DNA of 64,000 nucleotides from Candidatus Kapaibacterium sp. (GTDB lineage Bacteria; Bacteroidota; Ignavibacteria; Kapaibacteriales; UBA2268). The position numbers were made by a program, and so were the translations under genes. Positions 18,687-26,809 of the stretch are shown here, in pieces. Under the pieces are notes generated by a model. The model ran no database searches, had not been told where the DNA came from, and was given only the letters and a program-made list of their open reading frames with translations. The first letter of the stretch is position 1, and each line of letters starts with the position of its first letter. Location of the stretch: assembly GCA_028376765.1 (NCBI GenBank), contig JAONBD010000003.1:1-64000 (forward strand), read 5' to 3'.

Positions 18687-18790
18687 GCTCGTCATTAAGA
18701 CTGGAGCGAAGCGGAAGGATGAATCCAGTGAAAACATTGACCATACTGGATTCTTCAATCGGACTGAAGTCCTCTTTCTGAATGACGAGC
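18687..18790. repeat. MITE/REP-like palindromic element
   Basis: The 104-bp element is bounded by perfect 10-bp inverted repeats (GCTCGTCATT at 18687-18696 and AATGACGAGC at 18781-18790). Inside is a second perfect 9-bp inverted pair (GAATCCAGT at 18721-18729, ACTGGATTC at 18745-18753) and a small GGACTGAAGTCC hairpin at 18761-18772. The ends resemble the CGTCATT...AATGACG intergenic repeats dispersed in many Bacteroidota genomes. Whether it is multi-copy here cannot be seen. Confidence 0.6.
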
Positions 18791-18825
18791 CAGTGAAAAA
18801 GTGGAAGTGGTGACACTTTAAAAAA

Positions 18826-18852
18826 CGAAAAAGTGTTACCAGGTGTTACCAG
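18826..18852 (+). repeat. 27-bp direct repeat, copy 1
   Basis: The unit begins CGAAAAAGTGTTACC and contains TGTTACC twice at 10-bp spacing. The second copy at 19066-19092 differs in only two adjacent bases (GG versus AC). Confidence 0.7.
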
Positions 18853-19065
18853 ATGTAACCAACATAATTTAAAATTGCTTTAAACAAATACCTTTATTTT
18901 TTTGTTTCTGAAACTTACTTTGTAGAAAACACACTTACTTATCAGTACAACCTTAATAAAATTTCATATATTAATTTAGAAAAAATGAAACAAAGCGAGG
19001 TTTCAACTTAGTAGGGTTAGCCCCCACCTAAATCCTCCCCCTAAAGGGTGAGGACTTGAAAAAAT

Positions 19066-19092
19066 CGAAAAAGTGTTACCAACTGTTACCAG
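19066..19092 (+). repeat. 27-bp direct repeat, copy 2
   Basis: Same unit as copy 1, exactly 240 bp downstream, 25 of 27 bases identical. The TGTTACC half-sites spaced one helical turn apart could be protein-binding sites or a remnant of a duplication. Confidence 0.7.
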
Positions 19093-19145
19093 TTCTTTGA
19101 AAAAGTTGACGAAAAATATACCTGAACTTGATATTTAAATTAGAT

Positions 19146-20528
19146 TTATACTTGTTTAGTTTTCCATTTGCCAAGTTTGAATATTATCATAGCAAGGCAT
19201 GCCATCAAAGAATAGGAAGCGGAAATAGAAATAAAAATTCCATTTTGTCCGTATCCCCAAGGGATTGCTAAAAGGTAAGCTACTGGTGCTTGTATCATAA
19301 TAAATGATACAACATTTAACATCATAGGTGTAAATGTATCGCCAGCACCATTAAAAGATTGACTAATAATCATTCCATAGCCATAGAATATATAGCCCAG
19401 AGCTATTATCTGTAGCCCTGAACCAGCACTTTGCACAACGCTTAATTCAGTACTGAAAATATTTGCCAAGTCATTTGCGAATATTAAATAGGACGCACAA
19501 ATTACCAGTAAATAAATGGCGTTAATATGGGCGGCTCGCCAAACTGATTTTTCGGCACGATCTGGTTTTTTGGCACCTAAGTTTTGACCAACTAGAGTAG
19601 CAGCAGCATTTGCAACACCCCAGCTAGGCAATAAAGTAAACATCACAATTCGCATGACAATTGTATTTGCAGCGACTGCACTTTGTCCCAGCTCCGAGGT
19701 AATTCTGGTTAATATAATCCAAGAAGCAGACGAAATTAGATATTGGAAAATACCACCAGATGCAATTCGGAGCATGTTGCTAATGGTTTTATATCTAACA
19801 ACCAAATTTTCCTTAGTGATTCTGATTTTAGAAGATTTGCGTTGCAGGAAGTAAATTTGGAATAGAACGCCAACTCCTCTTCCAATTACAGAGGACATTG
19901 CCGCACCTTCGATACCCATCTCAGGGAAGATCCACCATCCAAAAATCAGGAATGGATCTAATATCATATTTATGATATTTCCGATCAGTAATGAATACAT
20001 TGCTATGGCTGCATTGCCAGCTCCACGGAATGCACCATTTAGCATAAAAAGGAATAAAATGGGGAGGTTGCCAACAAGCATTACGTACATATATCCCTGT
20101 CCTTTTTCAATTGTTTCAGGGTCACCACCCATTAAGGATAGCAGGTCTTTTGAAAAGTAAAAGCCGACAATACTTATCAAAATTGAAAGAATTAGGGATA
20201 TTAAAATTGCTTGAAATGTAGCATTAGCAGCTAGCTTAGTGTTGTTTTCACCAGTTCTTCTGGCTACAATAGCAGTTACTGCAGCACTTATTCCGATAGC
20301 TATTGAGTAGATTAAGAAAAGAATTGCTTCTGTTAACCCAACAGTTGATAGGGCATAACTCCCAAGTTGACCAACAAAGTATGCGTCTACAACAGCGAAG
20401 ATTGATTCCCCTATCATTTCGATTATCATTGGAATTGCAAGCATTACAATTGCAAGGTTTATCGAACCTTCGGTTAGTTTGTCGTAACTACCACTAAGTG
20501 CAGTCTTTATTAGCTTAATTAGTTTCAT
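19146..20528 (-). CDS. MATE family multidrug/sodium efflux transporter
   Basis: This is an integral membrane protein with about 12 hydrophobic segments in two halves, the layout of MATE exporters. Family signatures include MIGESIFAVVDAYFVGQLG, STVGLTEAILFLIYSIA, AVTAIVARRTGE and the second-half NAAATLVGQNLGAKKPDRAE. Such transporters exchange cationic drugs or metabolites for Na+ or H+. An upstream in-frame TTG (20537) is possible, but I chose the ATG at 20528 because a TAATTTTG promoter box overlaps the TTG. It stands alone between the repeat-rich region and murQ; the substrate is unknown. Confidence 0.9.
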   Translation of the reverse strand: MKLIKLIKTALSGSYDKLTEGSINLAIVMLAIPMIIEMIGESIFAVVDAYFVGQLGSYALSTVGLTEAILFLIYSIAIGISAAVTAIVARRTGENNTKLAANATFQAILISLILSILISIVGFYFSKDLLSLMGGDPETIEKGQGYMYVMLVGNLPILFLFMLNGAFRGAGNAAIAMYSLLIGNIINMILDPFLIFGWWIFPEMGIEGAAMSSVIGRGVGVLFQIYFLQRKSSKIRITKENLVVRYKTISNMLRIASGGIFQYLISSASWIILTRITSELGQSAVAANTIVMRIVMFTLLPSWGVANAAATLVGQNLGAKKPDRAEKSVWRAAHINAIYLLVICASYLIFANDLANIFSTELSVVQSAGSGLQIIALGYIFYGYGMIISQSFNGAGDTFTPMMLNVVSFIMIQAPVAYLLAIPWGYGQNGIFISISASYSLMACLAMIIFKLGKWKTKQV

Positions 20529-20534
20529 TTGATA

Positions 20535-20542
20535 CAAAATTA
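20535..20542 (-). promoter_or_regulatory. Candidate -7 box for the MATE gene
   Basis: On the minus strand TAATTTTG is followed by six bases and the ATG at 20528. This argues for the ATG start over the upstream TTG and again predicts a leaderless mRNA. Confidence 0.4.
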
Positions 20543-20613
20543 AGCAAGAAATAATATATAAATTGAAATATTTATCAAATAAATACTAAAACAAGGTAGA
20601 AGAAAATTTGTGT

Positions 20614-21525
20614 TTAGTTTGATCGTAGGGCGGTTTTAATTTTATTATCAGAAAGTTCTAGCATTGATTTGGCTTTCTCTTTGCTCACATTTGCTAATAA
20701 CATCATAATAGCAGTTTTTACATGATTATCTGCTTTTTTAAGGAATTGTTCAGCTGTATGATAATCAACTTCGCAAACAGTAATAATAGTTTTTTTTGCT
20801 CTTTCCTTTAATTTTTGATTGGTCATTTGCAGGTCAACCATGATATTATTGTAAGTTTTACCTAGCTTAACAAAAGCTACGGTAGTTATCATATTTAGTA
20901 TCATTTTCTGAGCAGTACCCGATTTCATTCTTGTTGAACCCATAATAGCTTCGGGCCCAAGAATTGGGTTTATTAGAACATCAGCTTGTATATTTTTATC
21001 GAAAATTTCGGAAGTTGATATTAAAATTGTTTTACATCCGGTTGATTTTGCATAATCCAATCCACCTATAACATAGGGCGTTCTTCCAGAGGCTGCCAAG
21101 CCACAGACTACATCATTTTTGTTAATTTTTTCGTTGATTAGATCTTCTCTTGCAAGCTGTTTAGAATCTTCGGCACCTTCTTGTGCAAGGAACATTGCTT
21201 GATTTCCACCAGCCATAATTCCTTTTACCATTTCTGGGTTAGCACCAAATGTTGGAGGGCATTCAACAGCGTCTAAAACGCCAAGTCGTCCAGAAGTTCC
21301 TGCCCCAATGTAAATTAATCTACCACCATTTTTAAAAGCATTAATTACGAAATTAGTTGCTATTTTAATTTTAGGAATGAAAGTCTCAACTTTGAAAGCT
21401 ACTACTTTATCTTCTTCATTGATTAATTTTAGGCAATCTTCGACAGGCAAAACATCTATCTCAGTTGTGTTTTGATTTATCTGTTCTGTGCTCAATTTTG
21501 AGATTTCTTCAAATATCTTGTTCAT
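20614..21525 (-). CDS. murQ: N-acetylmuramic acid 6-phosphate etherase
   Basis: The 303-residue protein has the SIS-fold MurQ signatures YIGAGTSGRLGVLDAVECPPTF-type (residues ~92-113), the active-site AEDS loop (QEGAEDSKQLA) and GLAASGRTPYVIGG, then SGTAQKMILNM. MurQ cleaves the lactyl ether of MurNAc-6-phosphate to GlcNAc-6-phosphate during recycling of cell-wall sugars. No anmK or transporter is adjacent. Its ATG overlaps the stop of the upstream secreted-protein gene by 4 bp, so the two are likely co-transcribed. Confidence 0.94.
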   Translation of the reverse strand: MNKIFEEISKLSTEQINQNTTEIDVLPVEDCLKLINEEDKVVAFKVETFIPKIKIATNFVINAFKNGGRLIYIGAGTSGRLGVLDAVECPPTFGANPEMVKGIMAGGNQAMFLAQEGAEDSKQLAREDLINEKINKNDVVCGLAASGRTPYVIGGLDYAKSTGCKTILISTSEIFDKNIQADVLINPILGPEAIMGSTRMKSGTAQKMILNMITTVAFVKLGKTYNNIMVDLQMTNQKLKERAKKTIITVCEVDYHTAEQFLKKADNHVKTAIMMLLANVSKEKAKSMLELSDNKIKTALRSN

Positions 21526-22952
21526 CTATTAATCAAAGGATATGTTTGACCATCAATTGAAATTAACAAAAAACCGTGTGGAATTTCTGATTTATTAAAT
21601 GAAAATTGTTTTGAATTTGGTTCAGCCTCAAAAAGCTTTTGACCACTTATGTTAAAAATAGAAACTAATCGAATCAATTCTTCTGAATTAATATCAACAG
21701 AATTGCTTTTTACAGAAATTATTGAATTTTCTTTAGCTTCGTTTAATGAATTAACAAGGGTTAAATCAACTAGTTTACGATTTCTAGTAACACCTTTGAG
21801 AGTATTAATTTCTATATCACTTGTAGTGACATCTGAATTATCGGAGAAAACAAGGTATGCTATTATTCCATTTTCTTTTACTGAAAAACTTTTATCGAAA
21901 TCACCGATTGTGAATTCAACTGATTGTGATTTAATATCGTACATTAAATTTGAGTTACTATTAAAAAGTTCTCCTTTTTCCACCCTCAAAAGATTATCAA
22001 TTTTTTTGTTATCAATACTGACTGAAGCTATTGATGCGTAATAATCGCTAGAATGGCTAGCATAAATAGGAATCTTGATTTCATTTTGATTTTGAAGGTC
22101 ATTATGGGTTTTACCAATATGAGATTCATCGCTATTATATGATGGAGATTTAACAGATCCACCATCTTCGGTTAAGTTCAGATAAACAACAAAAAAGTCA
22201 GTTGCTGATATTTCGCCATCACCGTCACAATCTGAATAAGTGGCATCTTCCATATCCCATACTAATGCTCTTTGTGCTTTCCAAAGTGTGCTAGGATTTT
22301 GTCTCTTGAAACTTCTAAAACCTGGGAATCTTTCTTTAAATTTTAAGTTTTCGTAAACGACAGTCCAGTCGATATTATCTACATCACCATCTCTATCAGA
22401 ATCGCCTGGCCAAACTTGCACAAAACCATGAATATCATAGTTTACTGGTGCAGCAGATAAAGGTATTGATTGACCAACCCCATCAACAAAGGATGCCCCA
22501 AAAGCATTTTCAAAAGAAAAGTTTACTGATTGATTATCAGGTGCAGTTGGCAAAACCACAAATTCTAGATTTACTAAATTAGGATTATCGAATTCGTTTT
22601 CTTGTAAAGGCTGTCCCGAAAACACACCGATATCAAGAATCACTTCGTCACCACCCGAAATTACATTTTCATAGATTAGAAGCTCACCCTCACTACCAAA
22701 ATCTCTTATGGCAGCACCAGAGTACTTTACATATTTCGCATTATCAAATTTCAATCTGAAAGAAGCATTATTACAATTTTCAAGATTATCTATTACAAGA
22801 TCAAAACCGAACATATAGGTGGAAGTTACAAATCCTTCCCTTGTAGAATCTACATCAGTTCTCACCAGCCTAACTGATTGAGAGTTGGCTATATTGATAC
22901 TCAGAAATGATAATATTATCCAAATAGTAATTGAATTTAGGTTATGCTTCAT
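21522..22952 (-). CDS. Secreted protein with dockerin-like calcium repeats and truncated T9SS-type tail
   Basis: I chose the ATG at 22952 because it is followed by a clean signal peptide (cleavage near IANSQS); an upstream in-frame start would put 33 poorly hydrophobic residues before it. The mature part contains a cohesin-like region with LVNLEFVVLP, then two Asp-rich loops, GDSDRDGDVDNIDW and SDCDGDGEISATDF, which fit dockerin type I or EF-hand calcium binding. The last ~50 residues (LVSIFNISGQKLFEAE...IPHGFLLISIDGQ) look like the second half of a T9SS type A domain. About 476 residues. Function unknown; upstream partner of murQ. Confidence 0.68.
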   Translation of the reverse strand: MKHNLNSITIWIILSFLSINIANSQSVRLVRTDVDSTREGFVTSTYMFGFDLVIDNLENCNNASFRLKFDNAKYVKYSGAAIRDFGSEGELLIYENVISGGDEVILDIGVFSGQPLQENEFDNPNLVNLEFVVLPTAPDNQSVNFSFENAFGASFVDGVGQSIPLSAAPVNYDIHGFVQVWPGDSDRDGDVDNIDWTVVYENLKFKERFPGFRSFKRQNPSTLWKAQRALVWDMEDATYSDCDGDGEISATDFFVVYLNLTEDGGSVKSPSYNSDESHIGKTHNDLQNQNEIKIPIYASHSSDYYASIASVSIDNKKIDNLLRVEKGELFNSNSNLMYDIKSQSVEFTIGDFDKSFSVKENGIIAYLVFSDNSDVTTSDIEINTLKGVTRNRKLVDLTLVNSLNEAKENSIISVKSNSVDINSEELIRLVSIFNISGQKLFEAEPNSKQFSFNKSEIPHGFLLISIDGQTYPLINR

Positions 22953-23027
22953 AAAAATTATACTATCAATTAAAATGCCATTTGTTTTCATAAAATTAAT
23001 ATGATACAATAAAGCAAATGAATTGCT

Positions 23028-23035
23028 TATATTTG
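23028..23035 (+). promoter_or_regulatory. Candidate -7 box upstream of the FAHD1-like gene
   Basis: TATATTTG fits TAnnTTTG. A start of transcription near 23042 would leave room for translation to begin well before the first ATG at 23194. Confidence 0.3.
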
Positions 23036-23127
23036 TGTAGTTAATTTGCAAAATTTTTGAAATCGAAGAATATTTTTAATTTTGTATTATTAATATTATT
23101 TGTTTCAATAACTTATCGGATGTTAAA

Positions 23128-23751
23128 ATAAATTCTTTAAAATCATCGAACGTATTTTGTATTGGTAGAAATTACTCTGAACATGCAAAAGAAATGGGCT
23201 CTAAGGTAGAAGCAGAACCATTAGTTTTTTTTAAACCCTCAAGTTCATTAATTCAAAACCCAAATGAGGTGATACTTCCAAATTTTTCTGAAGAAGTGCA
23301 TCATGAAGTAGAACTATTTTTTCAAGTATCAAAAGATGTTCATCAAATCCGAAAAAATGAAGTAAGCAATTTCATAGAAGGTATTGGAATTGGAGTTGAT
23401 TTTACTGCTAGAGATTTACAGAAAATTGCTAAAGATGGTGGAAAACCTTGGTCATTGGCTAAAGGGTTTTATCAGTCAGCTCCAATTTCGGATGTTTCTA
23501 GTCAACTAAATTTTCTAGAAAATTTTGATTTAGAGCTAAAAGTAAATGGTAAAACAAAACAAAAAGGCAACACCAAAGATATGATTTGGGGTATACCCGA
23601 TTTGTTGGTTTATTTAAGCAATAGGTTTTATCTGAACGCAGGTGATATTATCTTTACTGGAACACCAAAAGGTGTTGCAAAAGTAGAAAAAGGTGATAGA
23701 ATTGAAGCATTTCTAAATAATACAAAAATGTTGGATTTTAGTTTAAAATGA
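23128..23751 (+). CDS. Fumarylacetoacetate hydrolase family (FAHD1-like acylpyruvase/oxaloacetate decarboxylase) with anomalous start
   Basis: The protein has FAH-family hallmarks: EVHHEVELFF (metal-binding Glu pair), GVDFTARDLQ (metal Asp), GKPWSLAKGF and FTGTPKGVA. The first in-frame ATG is at 23194, but conserved sequence continues upstream in the same frame as NVFCIGRNYSEHAKEM, whose His-x-x-Glu matches the catalytic lid dyad of FAHD1. The frame is open back to 23080 with no ATG, GTG or TTG. Either a rare start (ATA at 23128 or an upstream ATT) is used, or one base is missing after an out-of-frame ATG at 23120. The next gene overlaps its stop by 4 bp. Confidence 0.78.
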   Translation: MNSLKSSNVFCIGRNYSEHAKEMGSKVEAEPLVFFKPSSSLIQNPNEVILPNFSEEVHHEVELFFQVSKDVHQIRKNEVSNFIEGIGIGVDFTARDLQKIAKDGGKPWSLAKGFYQSAPISDVSSQLNFLENFDLELKVNGKTKQKGNTKDMIWGIPDLLVYLSNRFYLNAGDIIFTGTPKGVAKVEKGDRIEAFLNNTKMLDFSLK

Positions 23752-25229
23752 AATATGTAATATCAATTATCTTAATAGCTTTACTTAGCTCTTGTGGAAC
23801 TTTTTTTGACATCGACAGAAAAGAAAAAGATGTTTTTGTAGTTACAACACAAGATACAACTTATGTTAATTTTAACGAATCGTCGACTAAAAATACAGAT
23901 AGGGGTGTATTACTTCCATCTGATCGTGAAATATTAACTGAGAGGTATGTTACATCATCAGATTCAGTTATAAAAAGAAGCTATCCGAATTTTATAAGAC
24001 TTGGCTTATTTGAATCTGCTGGTTTAATTACTAATGGTAATTCTGAAAATTCAATATCTGGTGGTCCTGTTGGAGTTCATATTGATCCATCAATTAATAT
24101 TGAATTTAGAGGGAAAAATGGTCCATTGTTTGGAGGTGGCCTTTACAGAGTTGGTATAATTGAAAAAAGACTTAGATGGTTTAACGATGCTGAAAACTGG
24201 ACTTGGGGACTTCATGGATTTGAAATGATTATGCCAGATGCAAGAGCTGAAGAGAGTTTGATGGGAGTTTTACCCTTTTATGTTAGGAAAAGATGGTTCT
24301 TATCCGATGATATCCCTTACAATGTTGCAACTCTTCATATTGGTGTTGGGTGGTTAGGTTTATTAAGTGAAACTTTAGGTTATGGATTGGGTGGATCAGG
24401 GTATCTAAACATTGCTGGCTCTTATGATATTGGTTCGATTGGGGGATTTAATGCAAGGGCCTACCTTGGGATTGCCGCAGGTTATAATGGTCAATATAAC
24501 CCTCTAATTGTTGGAAATGAATACCTCCAAGATGATAATGGAGTCCAAATTAAAAACTCAACTTCTCCCGTAATATTATACGGCGGCTTAGGAGTTTCTC
24601 TTTTAGATTTTTTGAATACAGTTGAAGAAACAAAACAAGAATTTAAAGAAATGAAGCACTCTGCTTGGGATATTGGCTTGGTACAATTAGCAGGTATAAA
24701 TGCCTTTACTGATAAATCAATATTTTTAAGTGATGATGATTTAAATAGTGGAACCACCGATAACCAACTTGTAACTGGTTTAGCTGTAAGGTTAATAAAT
24801 ACAAGTGTTGGTTTACCAATCTTAAATAATAGAATTTGGGCTGGTACATCACTATTAAATATTTTTTATGCAGGTGGAATTGAAGGTGGGGTTGGAATAT
24901 TACCAATTAGGTTGGGATACTGGCAACCACTTATAAAAGACGAATTATCTATCGACCCATTTATTGAATATAATTACTTCCCATCTACCTTTATTCATCT
25001 TGGTGCTAGAATAAGTATTGTTCTGCCAGATTTCAGGAATCATCAATTTGGTATTCAGTTTGGATACGCTAATGGAAATCCAATTGGGGGTCTTGGCGGA
25101 TTAAGAAATTCTGAAGTTGGTGGATTATTAGAAAATTATACTAAAATTAATAACTTTTACCTAGGCTTTTATTTTGGCTTATGGGATAGAGTGTTTTACG
25201 AAAAAGAAATCAGATATTTTAAAGATTAA
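23748..25229 (+). CDS. Lipoprotein with predicted beta-rich outer-membrane domain
   Basis: The 493-residue product begins MKYVISIILIALLSSCG, a short signal with a lipobox (LSSC, Cys16), so lipidation is predicted. A Ser/Thr/Asp-rich linker of ~65 residues is followed by repeated Gly/aromatic amphipathic strands (e.g. GPLFGGGLYRVG, GYGLGGSGYLNIAG, IQFGYANGNPIGG) suggesting a barrel or barrel-like fold. No known domain is recognised. It overlaps the FAHD1-like gene (ATGA) and is followed one base later by nadK, so it is embedded in a metabolic operon without an obvious functional link. Confidence 0.6.
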   Translation: MKYVISIILIALLSSCGTFFDIDRKEKDVFVVTTQDTTYVNFNESSTKNTDRGVLLPSDREILTERYVTSSDSVIKRSYPNFIRLGLFESAGLITNGNSENSISGGPVGVHIDPSINIEFRGKNGPLFGGGLYRVGIIEKRLRWFNDAENWTWGLHGFEMIMPDARAEESLMGVLPFYVRKRWFLSDDIPYNVATLHIGVGWLGLLSETLGYGLGGSGYLNIAGSYDIGSIGGFNARAYLGIAAGYNGQYNPLIVGNEYLQDDNGVQIKNSTSPVILYGGLGVSLLDFLNTVEETKQEFKEMKHSAWDIGLVQLAGINAFTDKSIFLSDDDLNSGTTDNQLVTGLAVRLINTSVGLPILNNRIWAGTSLLNIFYAGGIEGGVGILPIRLGYWQPLIKDELSIDPFIEYNYFPSTFIHLGARISIVLPDFRNHQFGIQFGYANGNPIGGLGGLRNSEVGGLLENYTKINNFYLGFYFGLWDRVFYEKEIRYFKD

Positions 25230-25230
25230 C

Positions 25231-26106
25231 ATGAAAACAGTTGCAATATATATACATCCAGCTAAGCCGGAAGCACTAGAATATGCTAGTATGGCAATTA
25301 AAATTTTGGATGAATTAGGAGCCGAAGTTTTTGGTGCTGATACTCTTTGCGAAGAGTTAAGACAAAGTGAATTTCCATTTTTAAAGCAATGTAGTGAAAA
25401 TGATTTTGAGAAAAAAGCAGATGTTGTGTTATCGTTTGGTGGTGATGGGACTATGCTTTTTGCATCTAAACTAATGATGGATACTGGTATCCCAATTATG
25501 GGATTCAATGTAGGCAAGCTTGGGTTTTTAGCTGAATATCCCGTTATCAAGCTCAAAGAATCTTTACAAAGTTTGATGGACGGAAATTACCGAATTGTTG
25601 AGCGTTCAATCCTTGAATGTACTTTTAATGGAAAGTCGCATAACGCTATTAACGATTTTGTAATGGAAAAAAAGAATACATCTAGGATGATTACTATTAG
25701 AGCATTTTCTAATAATAATCATGTTGCAGATTACAGAGCAGATGGTTTGATTATTACAACGCCAACTGGCTCTACTGCGTATTCCCTTTCTTGCGGTGGA
25801 CCAATTATTACACCGGGGACACCAGTCGTTTGTCTTACCCCAATATCTCCTCATACACTTACATTAAGACCACTTGTAATACCTGATACTGCAGAAATTT
25901 CCTTAACAGTTGAATCTCCTACGGGTGAATCAAATTTTGTTATTGATGGGCAAGATGTTTTTGTTGTAAACGATGGTGATAAAGTTATTATCAAAAAATC
26001 GGATTCTAAAGTTAAATTAATTAAACCACTTGATAGTTCATATTATGATTTGCTTAGGGAAAAATTCCTATGGGCATCACATTATGGAATGAGAGTAGGT
26101 AAATAA
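25231..26106 (+). CDS. nadK: NAD kinase
   Basis: The 291-residue cytosolic enzyme phosphorylates NAD to NADP. Visible motifs are SFGGDGTML (GGDG phosphate-binding loop), GFNVGKLGFLAEY, the NDFVMEK segment with its NAD-contacting Asn-Asp, and ADGLIITTPTGSTAYSLSCGGP, the family signature. I chose the ATG at 25231, one base after the preceding stop, because the upstream in-frame ATG at 25174 would add 19 non-conserved residues overlapping that gene. It leads into the OmpA-like pair 11 bp downstream. Confidence 0.95.
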   Translation: MKTVAIYIHPAKPEALEYASMAIKILDELGAEVFGADTLCEELRQSEFPFLKQCSENDFEKKADVVLSFGGDGTMLFASKLMMDTGIPIMGFNVGKLGFLAEYPVIKLKESLQSLMDGNYRIVERSILECTFNGKSHNAINDFVMEKKNTSRMITIRAFSNNNHVADYRADGLIITTPTGSTAYSLSCGGPIITPGTPVVCLTPISPHTLTLRPLVIPDTAEISLTVESPTGESNFVIDGQDVFVVNDGDKVIIKKSDSKVKLIKPLDSSYYDLLREKFLWASHYGMRVGK

Positions 26107-26117
26107 AGGTATTTCTT

Positions 26118-26804
26118 ATGAAAAAGTCTCTAGCTTTAATATTTATTGTGTTTTTAACAGTAGCATATTCGCAGTTCACTCTTACTGTAGTTTCTGTTAC
26201 TGGCATCACAACAGATGAAATATCTGGTGAAAATATTGTGGCAAATATCACAATAAAAGATAAAAATGGTAAGATAATAAATAGAACTAAAAGCACTGGA
26301 AAATACTTTGCCACTGGTTTAAAACCTGGTAATAATTATCAAATGGAAATTAATTCGAAGGGATATTTTATTAAAAGTTACGAATTGATTATTCCTAATT
26401 CTGATAAATATGAAGAATTATCAAGAGATTTTACTTTGAAACCTATGAAAAATGGAGTTCATATTCCAGTAAAAGTAATTCCCTTTGATAGAGGAAAAAC
26501 TAAGCTAAGCGAAGGTCTTGATTACTTGTTTCATGATATGATAGAAATATTAAGAAAAAATAGAAGATCTGAATTTCAAATTGAAGTTTATGCAGAATCA
26601 GATGTTGATAAAGTGGCAAATATTGATTTTACAACTAAAAGAGCAGAGGCACTAAAAAATTACTTTGTTAAAAATAAAGCTAGGGCAGTGATAACTACCA
26701 AAGCCTATGATACTACAGACCCTAATAACCCACCTCCTGTCGAAAAAAGAGCAAAAGGGAAAAGGTATAAAGGCAGTATATATTTAAAAGTAATTAAGGT
26801 CTAA
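26118..26804 (+). CDS. Periplasmic protein with carboxypeptidase-regulatory-like and OmpA-like domains, copy 1
   Basis: The 228-residue product has a signal peptide (cleavage near AYSQF). A ~75-residue beta-sandwich follows (SGENIVANITIKDKNGKII...YFATGLKPGNNYQMEI), typical of carboxypeptidase-regulatory or CNA-B-like folds. The C-terminal ~110 residues (VIPFDRGKTKL, FQIEVYAESD, TKRAEALKNYF) align with the OmpA peptidoglycan-binding domain; the Arg of xRAxAV is kept and an Asp lies near the expected site, but the HTD motif is changed. A tandem paralogue follows 5 bp later. A cell-wall-tethered role is inferred. Confidence 0.65.
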   Translation: MKKSLALIFIVFLTVAYSQFTLTVVSVTGITTDEISGENIVANITIKDKNGKIINRTKSTGKYFATGLKPGNNYQMEINSKGYFIKSYELIIPNSDKYEELSRDFTLKPMKNGVHIPVKVIPFDRGKTKLSEGLDYLFHDMIEILRKNRRSEFQIEVYAESDVDKVANIDFTTKRAEALKNYFVKNKARAVITTKAYDTTDPNNPPPVEKRAKGKRYKGSIYLKVIKV

Positions 26805-26809
26805 ATGTA

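Larger units (their letters stand above)
18223..19145. other. Repeat-rich non-coding stretch between the RM genes and the MATE gene
   Basis: About 920 bp with no convincing gene; the short open frames here lack coding character and overlap palindromes. It holds an operator-like palindrome (18397-18412), a MITE-like inverted-repeat element (18687-18790), two copies of a 27-bp motif 240 bp apart, and a GC-rich hairpin (19034-19053, an 8-bp stem with one mismatch and a TAAA loop). Such dense non-coding repeats are unusual for this compact chromosome and may mark an insertion boundary. Confidence 0.7.

Noticed and set aside
18538-18816. Overlapping short open frames in the gap at 18.5-18.8 kb
   Set aside because: They run through the inverted-repeat element in several frames, have no start signal or recognisable protein, and look like by-products of low stop density in the palindrome.
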